A stretch of DNA of 64,000 nucleotides from Polyangiaceae bacterium (GCA_025353725.1 JANXOF010000037.1:528302-592301), one strand, 5' to 3'; counted from the first letter of the stretch, positions 26,468-35,758 are shown. Numbers and translations are program-made. The notes: generated by a model not told the origin, from the letters alone.

Positions 26468-28045
26468 CTACTTGTTGAGACATTGCGGTTTGTAGTGTTT
26501 CACACCTTGAGCGTCGAACCACGTCGGAGTCATACAGTCAGCTACGCTCGTGCGGGCTGGCTTGGGCTCCGCAAGAGGGGAGATTGCCGTCGTTCGTCTC
26601 TCGATCGGTCTCAGCGGGGCGATCGGAGTGAGCGCAGTCGCATCTTTCGAGCTGTTCGGCGGCCCCTTACTCGGCCCTTCCCCCGCCACGCTTCCCGACG
26701 CTTGCACGACGGGAGCCGCGCCAACGTTTGCGAAAGTGTCGACGTTCGCGCTTACCGACGGTGCAACGGACGCACGAGGTGCAACGCTGGGCTCTCCTTG
26801 GTTGCGGAGGGAGTTCGCCGCCGCGAAAACTCCGATGACAAAGCAGCCAATCACCACGCACCCAAACGCCGCGACACTGATTTTTCGACGACGTCGCCGT
26901 TCGGGGTCGTCAGAAGGCGCTGAGGGCGTGGAGGGCGTGGAGGGCGTGGGGGGATAGCCTGATGCCACGTGCGTTTCGAGTGCGGCGAGAGGTGCGCCTT
27001 GGGGCATCATTTCACGAGGGGAAGTGGCGACCCTTGCGCTATGACTTTCGATTTCCGACACCATCGCCGCGCGGGCTTTGAGAACATCGTGCGCGAGGAA
27101 ATCGAGCCATTCAGAGACCTCCGAGGCATTGGCGGCTTGGAACTTTCGTTCGACCTCTGCGGCCATTTGCCGTGCTGTCGCGAAGCGGTCTTTAGGATCC
27201 ATCGCGAGGGCGCGAAGAATCGTCTGATCAAGGTCCTCGAACGCGCGCATCATCCCGTCATCGACGTGGTGGCGGCGTGGTCCTGCCATCAGGACTTTGC
27301 TCGGAGGCGCAACATGACCCCCGAGGACTTTCGCGACGACGGCGCCCTCATTGTCACCCGCGAAAAGCCGCTCGCCGGTCACGAGCTCCCAGAGCATAAT
27401 TCCCGCCGAGTAGATATCTGATTGGCGATTGACGGCTCCGCCGCGTAGCTGTTCGGGGGGCATGTACGAGAGCTTGCCTTTGATGTCTCCGTCGCGCGTC
27501 GTGTGCGTGCGCCCAGCCGCTTTAGCGACTCCGAAATCGAGAATGCGAGCCACGCCATCTGCGCCAACGAGTACGTTTTGAGGGGATACGTCACGATGAA
27601 CGATGTTCAGCGGTTGACCATGCTCATCTGTCGCCTCGTGTGCCGCATGCAGGCCGTGCAGTACGCCCGCCATTACGCTGCAGAGTACACGTGTCGAAAT
27701 GGGACGTTGATGGGCTCCTAGAACCCTTGACAATCGGGCTATCGATTCGCCGGCTACGTACTCCATGACGAGAAACAACTCGTTGTCTGTCGCGATGACG
27801 TCCAGTGTGGGAATGACATTGGGATGCCTTACCCGCGCGGCGATACGTGCCTCGTCGAGGAACATCGCGACAAACTCTGCGTCGGCAGCGTATTGAGCGT
27901 GCAGTTTCTTGATGGCAACGGTACGAGAAAACCCGACCGGCCCAACCAAGCGACCAAGATGCACTGTCGCCATTCCGCCCGCCGCGATGGCACCGTGGAG
28001 CGCATAACGCCCGACGATCCGCGCTGATGGACTCGCCTTAAACAT
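26468..28045 (-). CDS. Transmembrane Ser/Thr protein kinase
   Basis: 525 residues from ATG 28045, where the kinase pattern begins (VGRYALHGAIAAGGMATVHLG); the frame is open to 28165 but that part looks untranslated. The kinase domain spans about residues 10-290: VAIKKL, HRDVSPQNVL, DFGVAKA and MPPEQL are intact; the HRDVSPQN form is the one typical of myxobacterial kinases. A Ser/Thr/Pro linker encoded by a 9-bp repeat precedes one membrane helix (AAFGCVVIGCFVIGVFAAA, about 405-425) and a short Cys-containing outer tail (DCMTPTWFDAQG). GGAGG abuts the ATG directly, which is unusually close. It heads a three-gene unit with the partner protein and the SPRY-like lipoprotein. Confidence 0.92.
   Translation of the reverse strand: MFKASPSARIVGRYALHGAIAAGGMATVHLGRLVGPVGFSRTVAIKKLHAQYAADAEFVAMFLDEARIAARVRHPNVIPTLDVIATDNELFLVMEYVAGESIARLSRVLGAHQRPISTRVLCSVMAGVLHGLHAAHEATDEHGQPLNIVHRDVSPQNVLVGADGVARILDFGVAKAAGRTHTTRDGDIKGKLSYMPPEQLRGGAVNRQSDIYSAGIMLWELVTGERLFAGDNEGAVVAKVLGGHVAPPSKVLMAGPRRHHVDDGMMRAFEDLDQTILRALAMDPKDRFATARQMAAEVERKFQAANASEVSEWLDFLAHDVLKARAAMVSEIESHSARVATSPREMMPQGAPLAALETHVASGYPPTPSTPSTPSAPSDDPERRRRRKISVAAFGCVVIGCFVIGVFAAANSLRNQGEPSVAPRASVAPSVSANVDTFANVGAAPVVQASGSVAGEGPSKGPPNSSKDATALTPIAPLRPIERRTTAISPLAEPKPARTSVADCMTPTWFDAQGVKHYKPQCLNK
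26922..26948 (-). repeat. Three copies of a 9-bp repeat in kinase linker
   Basis: GAGGGCGTG is repeated three times and encodes the TPS repeats of the linker just before the kinase membrane helix. Copy-number change keeps the frame and would vary linker length. Confidence 0.8.
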
Positions 28046-28261
28046 CCTCCGGTAAGCTAGCTGGTCGCGTGCTGTCGGTGCAGCGAAAGATCCTTGCCCA
28101 CATGTACGACGCTTCGGTTGCTCATGGGTGACGGCTCGGCGAGCGAACCGCGTTGTACCGGTCATCCCAGCGGTGGCGTTGCACGCGTGCCGTGACGCAC
28201 CGGAACGCAGGAGCTGACGCCAGGTGTAGCAGGCGGTCGCTCGAACGGAGTTGAGCGCCGT

Positions 28262-29851
28262 TTACCGTGGGGTAGTGGCTTTCAGCCTTGTGGCAGCATT
28301 GCGGTTGCTCGTGCCCTCGAGAACTAAGTTCCCATACGCGTCCCGCTCCTCGAAGGCCCCCATACCTAGCGAGTCGAGCTCCTTGGCAAGTGCGGATTTG
28401 TCGCCGACGACCACGAGTTTCATGGTTTCGGCGCCCAGGTATTCGCCTGCCGCACGCTTCACGTCAGCGGCGGTGACGGCCTCAATGCGAGCAAGTCGCT
28501 TGTCGAAGTCGTCGAGCGGCAAATCGTACACGACGAGGTCGGCTATCGCCGAAGCCACGTCTCCTGCCGTCTCGAAGCGACCGGGCATCGCAAGGCGGAT
28601 ACTCTCCTTCGCGAGGTCGAGCTCCTCGCTCGTTGGGCCGTCTCGACGAAGTCCCTCGAGCTCGACGAACACCTCTTTGACTGCCGGTATCGTTTTCGCG
28701 GCCAAAACTGACGCGCCGATCCCGAACGGGCCTGCCCCGTGCCGCATCGCGAAACCCGATCGCGCGCCGTACGTATACGCGTTCTTCTCGCGAAGATTGA
28801 TGTTGATGCGACTTGAAAACATACCTCCGAGAATGGCATTCATCACCGCAAGGGTCTCACGACCCTGTATCGCGTAGGGTACTCCGGGCCGCACGATCTG
28901 TATTTGCGACTGCGCCCCGGGGCGGTCGACGACGACGATGCGCTTTCCTAGGGTGGTCGTCGACGGAGCCGCAGGTCCCTTGTGCGAAACCGCGAGGGGG
29001 GAGCCTTTCCAGCCTCCGAACGCGGCTTCGAGCTTCGGTACGATAGCGTCACGCGTGACGTCGCCCGACACGACAATGGCCGCGTTGGCGGGAACGAAAA
29101 GACGTTCGTAAGCGCGTGTGAGCTCGGCGCGAGTGAGCTTTTTCGCGTCCAGTTCTTCGCCCCCGAGGCTGTGGCCATACGGGTGAGCACGCCCGAATAA
29201 CGAGGCGGCCAGTGCGTTTTGTGCCATCGTGGCGGGGCTGCTTTTTTGCGACGCGATGTCCGCGATTCGGCGCGCGCGTAGACGTTCGACTTCGGCGTCG
29301 GGAAACGTAGGGTGGAGCGCGACGTCGCTTAGCAACTCGAGCGCCGCGTCGAGTTTGTCTGCGATAACTTTTACGCTCACGCCGCCCGAATCCCAATCCA
29401 ACCACGCACCGTGTTGCGCTCCGAGCGCCTCGAAGTCGTCGCTGACTTGAAGTGCGTTACGCTTTTTCGTGCCTTGCTCGAGCATCCCACCGAGGAACGA
29501 GAGAGAGCCTGGGCGAGCGCCTTCGAGATCCCCGGCGCCCGCGCGAACCACGAGGCGTAATCCGACAATCGGAAGCTCGTGCCGCTCAACGATAAGCACT
29601 CGCAGCCCGTTCTTCAGCGTGGCTTCGACCACCTTTGGCGCGACGAACGCGAGCTTCCCGTTCGGTGCCGGGGCTTGCTGACGGAAGGGGGCGTCGGGGG
29701 TTTCACTGTGAGGCACGACGGCCGCTTCGTGCGGGACGGTCGTGACGCTGGGCTTCGTGGGTACGGAGGGGGCTGGCGCCTCTGCGCATCCGGCGATTCC
29801 AAAGCCGAGACCCAAAAGCAACGAGGTAAGAAGCCGTGCCGAGCGGTTCAC
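28262..29851 (-). CDS. M16 peptidase-like lipoprotein, non-catalytic subunit
   Basis: 529 residues with a lipobox (IAGC, Cys22). It has the complete M16 double-domain architecture (ATLKNGLRVLIVERHELP near the N-terminus; FSSRININLREKNAYTYG, the R/Y motif, in the second half). The zinc site HxxEH is replaced: where active members have HFLEH it reads SFLGG, so all three ligand/catalytic residues are gone. Non-catalytic M16 subunits pair with active ones, as in mitochondrial processing peptidase and bacterial M16 pairs. Its ATG overlaps the stop of the active M16 gene by 4 bp (ATGA), so translation is coupled. Confidence 0.93.
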   Translation of the reverse strand: MNRSARLLTSLLLGLGFGIAGCAEAPAPSVPTKPSVTTVPHEAAVVPHSETPDAPFRQQAPAPNGKLAFVAPKVVEATLKNGLRVLIVERHELPIVGLRLVVRAGAGDLEGARPGSLSFLGGMLEQGTKKRNALQVSDDFEALGAQHGAWLDWDSGGVSVKVIADKLDAALELLSDVALHPTFPDAEVERLRARRIADIASQKSSPATMAQNALAASLFGRAHPYGHSLGGEELDAKKLTRAELTRAYERLFVPANAAIVVSGDVTRDAIVPKLEAAFGGWKGSPLAVSHKGPAAPSTTTLGKRIVVVDRPGAQSQIQIVRPGVPYAIQGRETLAVMNAILGGMFSSRININLREKNAYTYGARSGFAMRHGAGPFGIGASVLAAKTIPAVKEVFVELEGLRRDGPTSEELDLAKESIRLAMPGRFETAGDVASAIADLVVYDLPLDDFDKRLARIEAVTAADVKRAAGEYLGAETMKLVVVGDKSALAKELDSLGMGAFEERDAYGNLVLEGTSNRNAATRLKATTPR

Positions 29852-31269
29852 TTACCACCTCGCGTGGTCTTCGTAATGCGGCCGGCGAGGGGGGCTTCCG
29901 TTTTGGGAGTAACCAAAGTGACCACGCGTTCTTTCTCCTTTAGCCATGTGCGTGCAGCCGTCCCGAGCGTGACGACGTTTGCGTTCGTGGTCCGAGCTAG
30001 GTCTCTCGAAAGGTAATTGGCATCATGCACGTAGTGAGCATACGTATTGAGCCTGTTCGCTCGCGACGAGCTACGCTCTAGGTCAAAGAGCGTGCTGGTC
30101 ACGTTCGCGGTGCGCGCCCGTGTAAGTTCGGCTTCCGTGACACCCTCGGTGCGCAGCTTCGCGAGCTCCTCGTCAATGACCTTGAGCAGCTCGTCACCCG
30201 AATGTCCGGGCTTTGCCGTCGCGGTCACCTCGAACTCTCCCGCAAGTTCGCTCCCGTCCTGCGAGGCGGTGACGTTCTGGGCGATCTGCAGGTCGTAGAC
30301 GAGTCGCTTGTAGAGGCGACTCGTTTTGCCCCCCGTCAGGACGTGGGCGACAAGGTCCAGGTCGGCGTCGCCCGGCGCAAACAGCTCGGGTGTTGGCCAC
30401 GTCACAATCACGCGCGCGAGCTCCACACCTGCCTCGACCTCGATACGCGTTTCACCGCTGAGAACAGCTCGCTGTGGCATTTTTCGAAGAACGTCGGCTC
30501 CTCGTGTCACCGGGCCAAACCACTTCTCAACCAGGGCTAGTGCCTTCGTGCTCTCGAAATCACCCGAAATAACCAACGTCGCATTGTTGGGTACGTAGTT
30601 CGTTTTGAAAAACTGCGTGACGTCGTCGAACGTCGCGGCGTCGAGGTCCTCGGGGGTGCCAATCGTGAGGAGTCGATAAGGGTGATTCGGCGGGTAGAGC
30701 TCGGCACTCACGAACGCCGGGAGCATGCCGTAGGCTTGGTTCTCATAGTTCTGCCGGCGCTCGTTTTTAACGACTTCGCGCTGACTTTTAAACGTCTTTT
30801 CATCGGCGTGGGCGAGAAGAAACCCCATACGGTCGCTTTCGAGCCAGAGCGCGAGTTCGAGTCGATTCTTGGGGACGGTTTCGAAGTAGTTGGTCCGGTC
30901 GGTGTTCGTCGTTCCGTTGATCGACGTCGCGCCGGCTTGCTCGAGAAAACGAAAGTAGGTGTCTTCGGGAACGTGTTTGCTCCCTTGGAACATGACGTGC
31001 TCGAACAGGTGCGCGAACCCGTTTCTGTGAGGCGCCTCGTCCTTCGAGCCGACGTGGTACCAAACGTTGGCCGTCACGATCGGCGTTCGATGGTCTTCAT
31101 CGAAAATCACTTCGAGCCCGTTGGCGAGCTTCGTGGTGGTCGCTTTCAGCGAAAGCGGAAGCGGGCTCGCTTGGCTCTGTGCCGCGGCCCCGCGCGGCGA
31201 CAGCGTCAGGGCGATGGCAAGAAAAGATGAGGTGGCGAGCAGCGGGAGGAGTTCGAGCGATCGGCGCAT
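29848..31269 (-). CDS. M16 zinc metallopeptidase, catalytic subunit
   Basis: 473 residues with a Sec signal peptide (LALTLSPRGAAAQS-type cleavage at about 31). The inverted zinc motif HLFEH is intact in FAHLFEHVMFQGS, with the distal Glu in VKNERR about 75 residues later, as required. The C-terminal half holds the second M16 domain, needed to close the chamber. A periplasmic or outer-membrane-facing peptidase for short peptides; its natural substrate cannot be read from sequence. It is the first gene of a two-gene operon with the non-catalytic subunit. Confidence 0.95.
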   Translation of the reverse strand: MRRSLELLPLLATSSFLAIALTLSPRGAAAQSQASPLPLSLKATTTKLANGLEVIFDEDHRTPIVTANVWYHVGSKDEAPHRNGFAHLFEHVMFQGSKHVPEDTYFRFLEQAGATSINGTTNTDRTNYFETVPKNRLELALWLESDRMGFLLAHADEKTFKSQREVVKNERRQNYENQAYGMLPAFVSAELYPPNHPYRLLTIGTPEDLDAATFDDVTQFFKTNYVPNNATLVISGDFESTKALALVEKWFGPVTRGADVLRKMPQRAVLSGETRIEVEAGVELARVIVTWPTPELFAPGDADLDLVAHVLTGGKTSRLYKRLVYDLQIAQNVTASQDGSELAGEFEVTATAKPGHSGDELLKVIDEELAKLRTEGVTEAELTRARTANVTSTLFDLERSSSRANRLNTYAHYVHDANYLSRDLARTTNANVVTLGTAARTWLKEKERVVTLVTPKTEAPLAGRITKTTRGGK

Positions 31270-31522
31270 GCGCGGCGGAGTATCCCGCCAGTTGGTGATT
31301 TATCCCACCTTTTTCGCCATCCGAAGAGCCTTACGCACCCCGGCGCTGAAAGAGATTTACCCCACCTGGATCGCGGCCGACCCCTCCAGGCTGGCTTGCC
31401 CAGCGATGGCGAGCCCTTTGGTTCAGCCCTAGCGTCAAGGCTTCGTTCCTTGGAACTTCGATGGCCCGCTGGAACGCCGGATGCATCCTTCCGTTCGTCC
31501 GAAAGCGGACGGAGGCGAAACC

Positions 31523-32899
31523 GTGGCGGACGAGGGAAACATCGCACTCGTAGTGGGACTTCTGAATACACTCGAGCGCGAGCTTCTGCCGGCGATCGAG
31601 CGAGGCGACCCGCAGGCGTGGGGGCGCGCCAATCGCATCGCCGATGCGGTGCTCGCTCTCGTTCCAGATGACGACCGCGAGGGATCTGACTTGCCGCCGC
31701 AACGCGTCGGCGCACTCCAGGCTCTCTACGTTGCGGCCAGGCCTTCGCGCGCAGACGTGGCCGCGCGATCGTGTGCGCTCTACACGTTTGTGACCCGCGG
31801 TCGGGAGGCTCTCGATCCGCAGCGACGCAGCAGACCTCCTCCGCTAAAGCTCGGTCGTCCAAGCCTACTTCCGGTCAATCTGGTTGCGGCACCATCGCTT
31901 GCTTTTCCCGCCTGGGTGCCCGAGGGGGGCGTTCTCGGTGGATTTCGTCTTGTCAGGCCGATGGCCAGCGGAGGCCTTGGTTCGTTGTTCCTTGCGCGAC
32001 GCGTCGAGGACGACGGAGATCCCCTCGCGAAGGATGTTGTACTCAAGGTGCCTCATGACGCGGCGGCGCTTGCGGCTTACGTCCCTGAAGGCGAGCTGCT
32101 CGCTCAGTTTCGCGCCGAGGCATCGGCTCTGGCGGCGATTCCGGTCCACCCAAACCTTGCGCGCATCTTGGCGTTCGACGTGGCCGCACACCCGAAACCG
32201 TTTCTCGTGATGGAGCTCGTCGAGGGGCCGACGCTCGAAGAGGAGCTTGCGGAAGGCGCGATGACGACGGCTCGCGCGCTCGAGATCCTCGACGGCGTCC
32301 TCGCGGGGCTCGACGCTATGCATGCGACAGGCGTTGGTCATCTCGACATCAAGCCTGACAACGTCATTCTGCGACGGGGAACGGGAGCCGCGACGCTCGT
32401 GGACTTCGGTTTGAGCGGGCGCCACGTCCGAAAGAAGTGCGGAAATCCGATGTACGCGCCTCCCGAAGTGTGGAGCGATGATCGCGCGCCCGAAAGCGCG
32501 TTCGCGGCCGACGCGTACTCCTTCGCGTGCCTCGCGTTTGAGCTCCTAACGGGGTCACCGCTGTTCGACGGCGACGAACTTTTTGGCGTGATACGAAAGC
32601 ACCTTGCGCACGATGGCGTGCCGTCCGGCATCGCCTCGCTCCGGGCGCGACCGGAGCTCCGTAAGCTCGCGGAGATCTTGTCGCGGGGGCTGCGCGCGAA
32701 CCCGTCGCTCAGAACGCGCATTCGCATGTTCCGCACCGAACTTGCGCGCCTTGGGCCCTCGCTCCGAGAGGTCGTTTGGCCGGTTGAAGGCGCGACGCGT
32801 CTTTCTCTCCCGCCTTCGGGCAGCAGCATTCCGCCAGCAAAACCCTCGTCTACCGCCGATATGCCTTGGTCTGACTACCGAGTCTCGCGCGCCGGGTAG
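31523..32899 (+). CDS. Atypical Ser/Thr kinase with HLD catalytic loop
   Basis: The start is GTG 31523, with GGAGG exactly 7 nt upstream; an in-frame ATG at 31481 has none. 458 residues. The first 130 residues are helical and unassigned. The kinase domain (about 125-400) has Gly loop MASGGLGSLFLAR, VVLKVP (Lys), the catalytic loop GHLDIKPDNVIL and DFGLSG, and PPEVW. HRD has become HLD: the catalytic Asp, Lys and Asn remain, so activity is plausible, but loss of the Arg means no activation-loop phosphate is needed (non-RD kinase). There is no membrane helix, so cytosolic. It is alone on its strand, convergent with the photolyase. Confidence 0.88.
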   Translation: MADEGNIALVVGLLNTLERELLPAIERGDPQAWGRANRIADAVLALVPDDDREGSDLPPQRVGALQALYVAARPSRADVAARSCALYTFVTRGREALDPQRRSRPPPLKLGRPSLLPVNLVAAPSLAFPAWVPEGGVLGGFRLVRPMASGGLGSLFLARRVEDDGDPLAKDVVLKVPHDAAALAAYVPEGELLAQFRAEASALAAIPVHPNLARILAFDVAAHPKPFLVMELVEGPTLEEELAEGAMTTARALEILDGVLAGLDAMHATGVGHLDIKPDNVILRRGTGAATLVDFGLSGRHVRKKCGNPMYAPPEVWSDDRAPESAFAADAYSFACLAFELLTGSPLFDGDELFGVIRKHLAHDGVPSGIASLRARPELRKLAEILSRGLRANPSLRTRIRMFRTELARLGPSLREVVWPVEGATRLSLPPSGSSIPPAKPSSTADMPWSDYRVSRAG

Positions 32900-32916
32900 T
32901 GACCGCGCCGTCACTG

Positions 32917-34632
32917 TCACGCTTTCGTTGGCTTTAGCTCGTGGCCTGCTGCGAGCTCGCGCGCGACGTGCTCGAACATGGACGCATCGGCGTCGCGCTG
33001 GGCGCCCGTTCGGCGAGCTTCAGAAGCGATAGGCAGCATCATGCGCGGTACCTTGGCGAGCGCTTCGCGGTGCCGGCCAAGGTACGCCCAGTAGAGTGGC
33101 GTCAGCGGGCAGGTCGTCTTGGGGTCGAAGCGGCATCCTTTGCAGTAGTCGCTCATCTTGTTGATGTATGCAGAGCCTGCGATATACGGTTTTGTTGTGA
33201 AAAGGCTTCCAAGCCCAAACGTTCCCATGCCGTGGACATTCGGCTCCACGACCCAGTCGTACGCATCGATGTAGGCGACCCAAAACCAATCAGTGATTTC
33301 TCGTGGCGACACGTCGAGCAGCGTGGCGATGTTCGCGAGAACCATCAGGCGCGTAATGTGGTGACTCTGCCCGTCTTCCCAGACGGATGTGACGACGTCG
33401 TCGAGGCAGCGTAGTCCCGAAGCCTTTCCCCAGTACGCGGGCGGCACGTGGCGATCGGCACCAAGGACCGACGTAAGCGAGCCTCCGTCGCGCTTCGCGT
33501 CGTCGGCGTTCGTGTCATTGGAGTTGCTGTTGGTTTTGCCGAAGGGACGACCTTGCCATTGTGACCAGCCTCCGTCGCCCGGTTCGCTTGCGAGGCTTTG
33601 GCGCTTTCCCTCAATCACGCGGAAGCCGTCCGTCGCTTCGTGGACATGGCGCATGTATTCACGCCAACCGAGAATCTGGCGAACGAACCCCTCTTTGCTG
33701 GCGATGGGAAGCGAGTCCATGGCGGAGGCCTCTTCCACGACTTGCGTAGCGAGCAACCTGAGGTTGTTGAGAAGAGGCGATATTCGGGTATGAAAGAGGC
33801 TTCGCGACGCGGTCGACATCGCGTCTTCGAAAGGTCCGAAGTGAGGGAGGCAGGCGACCTTAGCGAAGGCCCAGAGACGTTCGGCATCCTCTTTCGTTGC
33901 GGGTAGAGATGTGGGCGTGAGTCGACCGGGGTGATGCGCAAATCGCTCGCGAATGAGGTCGCAAACCTCGGCCGTGATCGCATCGACTTCAAACCTCGGT
34001 GGCTCGGGTGCGGTGGGAACGCCCGGCCAGCGTTTTCGGTTTTCGCTATCGAAGCTCCACTTCCCTCCCGACGGCATGCCCTTCGCGTCGGTGAGAATTC
34101 TGAGGCGCGCGCGGACATGTTTGTAAAATGCATCCATGCGCCATGGCGGAGCACCGTGACTTGCCTGGAAGTCGGCCGTGGTCGTGAGCCATCCTTCGTG
34201 TGGAACTTCCTCGATGTCGCCCGACGTCACGAGCGCGCTCAGTTCCGCGCGAAGTTCCCGCTCCGCGGGCCGCATCATCCGAAGCGGCCCCGTCTCTTTC
34301 GCCACGACCTTCAGTGCGCCGGCGTAGGAGCTGGCGACTTCGTGGCGAACCGAGACACCTCGCGCGGCCTGTTCGAGTGCGAAATGTCTCAGGTTCGTAA
34401 GCACGAGAGCGAGCTTTTGTTTGTGATACGGCCGTCTCGAAGCTTTGCCGGGGCACTCCACGAGCACGATACCGAGCGTGCTCGGGTCCTCGCGAGAGAG
34501 CGGACCCACGCCGTCCGTGAGTTGGTCGTAAGGGACGAAAAGCCATCGCTTCGGAGCGACGGCTTGGCCTCGCCTTGTAGGAGTGGGCTGCGACGACAGG
34601 GCGGCGCTCAATGCGCGTCGAAAAGCACTCAT
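32917..34632 (-). CDS. FeS-type cryptochrome/photolyase (PhrB/CryB family)
   Basis: 571 residues from ATG 34632 (AAGGG upstream; the longer open frame is not protein-like). The product matches the deoxyribodipyrimidine photolyase-related family of Agrobacterium PhrB: WLFVPYDQL at the start, EGWLTTTADF, then FVRQILGWREYMRHV, SHHITRLMVLANIATLLD, and the iron-sulfur Cys set (GLRCLDD and YCKGCRFDP...TCPL) near the C-terminus. Characterised members repair (6-4) photoproducts using FAD, a ribolumazine antenna and a [4Fe-4S] cluster. The gene starts 64 bp behind the M15 peptidase on the same strand. Confidence 0.93.
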   Translation of the reverse strand: MSAFRRALSAALSSQPTPTRRGQAVAPKRWLFVPYDQLTDGVGPLSREDPSTLGIVLVECPGKASRRPYHKQKLALVLTNLRHFALEQAARGVSVRHEVASSYAGALKVVAKETGPLRMMRPAERELRAELSALVTSGDIEEVPHEGWLTTTADFQASHGAPPWRMDAFYKHVRARLRILTDAKGMPSGGKWSFDSENRKRWPGVPTAPEPPRFEVDAITAEVCDLIRERFAHHPGRLTPTSLPATKEDAERLWAFAKVACLPHFGPFEDAMSTASRSLFHTRISPLLNNLRLLATQVVEEASAMDSLPIASKEGFVRQILGWREYMRHVHEATDGFRVIEGKRQSLASEPGDGGWSQWQGRPFGKTNSNSNDTNADDAKRDGGSLTSVLGADRHVPPAYWGKASGLRCLDDVVTSVWEDGQSHHITRLMVLANIATLLDVSPREITDWFWVAYIDAYDWVVEPNVHGMGTFGLGSLFTTKPYIAGSAYINKMSDYCKGCRFDPKTTCPLTPLYWAYLGRHREALAKVPRMMLPIASEARRTGAQRDADASMFEHVARELAAGHELKPTKA

Positions 34633-34696
34633 GATATGGCCCTTACCACGGCGGCTCGTGGGGTGGACGCAAGTGCCGCGACGGCGGCGGCAGAGT

Positions 34697-35731
34697 CTAT
34701 GCGCGCTGGCTTCGACGAGCACGACTACGCAAGACGCCCACCAGCGTGAGCGCGAGCATGGCTAGAACGGGCGAAGATGGCGATGTTGGCGCGCGAGGTG
34801 TCGAGGCGCACCCCGTAGCTTCTGGCTCTGCCGCCGCGGTGACCGGCTCGCCTTCACGCTCGGGCGCATCCGGAACAGCCTTCGGACTCTCGGTCGGCGT
34901 CCTATCACCCGCGTCCGGCTTCGCTTGGCTGCAGTCTGCACCTTTAGGGAATCCGCCTGAAGGTGATAGCGCGAGGCGTGCCAAAGAGCTGTTGCCGAAG
35001 ACGCCGTCCTCTTTGATCGTGTCCTTGGGATTATTTCGGTTCCAGAGGCGCTGGAAGGCTTCGACGGAGAGGCCGCGCAAGTCCAAGGTGCCTGCGCCGA
35101 CGAAGTCGTAGTGGACTGCGTCGCTCGCGCCGAGCCAACGGAAGTCGGTGCCCTTGAGCGTCGTTCGCCACCCTTCACTGTCGTTCACATCGACGGCCGT
35201 CGCACTCTCGTGGTTGCTCGTTCCCGGCCGGGCGGCGAGAGGGATGTCGCACGCCTTCGTTTCGTACCATCTGTAGAGAAGGTATTGCTGCGCGAGCGAA
35301 CGTGTCATGGAGTTAATGGACAAAACGATGCCGCGCGTCTTCTGCGCCGCGATGAGCTTTTCGGCAGCCTTTGTCTGTAGATAGGGCAACACCGATGAGC
35401 CAAACTTGAAGCCCGGCGCCGTCGCGAGGCTCGTAAGTGCGTTGGGCCTCAGGCATTGAATTTCTTCGAGCAGCTGAATTGACAGACCCTTGACGGCGCT
35501 CGTCGCGCATCCATTTGCCGCCGCCACTGTCGCGACAGTGTCATTCGCGTTGAGACCGGACGCCGCGGCGCGTGGCCTTCCTTCGACTTCGTCATGAAAG
35601 TCCGCGACCGCGGTATCGTTTGCGCCGTCCGAGCACGCGACCGTCGCCGAAGTCGCGAGCAAGACAAGCGACGCAAACCGGCGAACCGTAGGTGCGCTTG
35701 CGAAGACGGTCGAGCTTCGGGGAAGTTTCAT
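34697..35731 (-). CDS. M15-like D,D-peptidase with peptidoglycan-binding module and MYXO-CTERM-like tail
   Basis: 344 residues from ATG 35731. The N-terminal signal ends in VACS, a plausible lipobox. The peptidase core has SNHESATAVDV (His and Asp zinc ligands, 7 apart) and DAVHYDF (third ligand), the M15/VanY pattern. A peptidoglycan-binding-1-like segment follows (VEAFQRLWNRNN). The C-terminus is Thr/Pro-rich, then TGC, a hydrophobic helix (VLAMLALTLVGVL) and an Arg cluster, the layout of the MYXO-CTERM surface-sorting tail. It probably trims cell-wall peptide stems at the envelope. Having both a lipobox and MYXO-CTERM is odd. A palindrome sits in its leader. Confidence 0.85.
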   Translation of the reverse strand: MKLPRSSTVFASAPTVRRFASLVLLATSATVACSDGANDTAVADFHDEVEGRPRAAASGLNANDTVATVAAANGCATSAVKGLSIQLLEEIQCLRPNALTSLATAPGFKFGSSVLPYLQTKAAEKLIAAQKTRGIVLSINSMTRSLAQQYLLYRWYETKACDIPLAARPGTSNHESATAVDVNDSEGWRTTLKGTDFRWLGASDAVHYDFVGAGTLDLRGLSVEAFQRLWNRNNPKDTIKEDGVFGNSSLARLALSPSGGFPKGADCSQAKPDAGDRTPTESPKAVPDAPEREGEPVTAAAEPEATGCASTPRAPTSPSSPVLAMLALTLVGVLRSRARRSQRA

Positions 35732-35741
35732 GTCGCTTACA

Positions 35742-35758
35742 GGTGCATACATTGCACC
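35742..35758. promoter_or_regulatory. Palindrome in the M15 peptidase leader
   Basis: GGTGCA, TACAT, TGCACC: a 6-bp inverted repeat 10 bp upstream of the M15 start codon, overlapping the expected ribosome-binding region. A repressor site or translation-blocking hairpin is possible; inference only. Confidence 0.35.
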
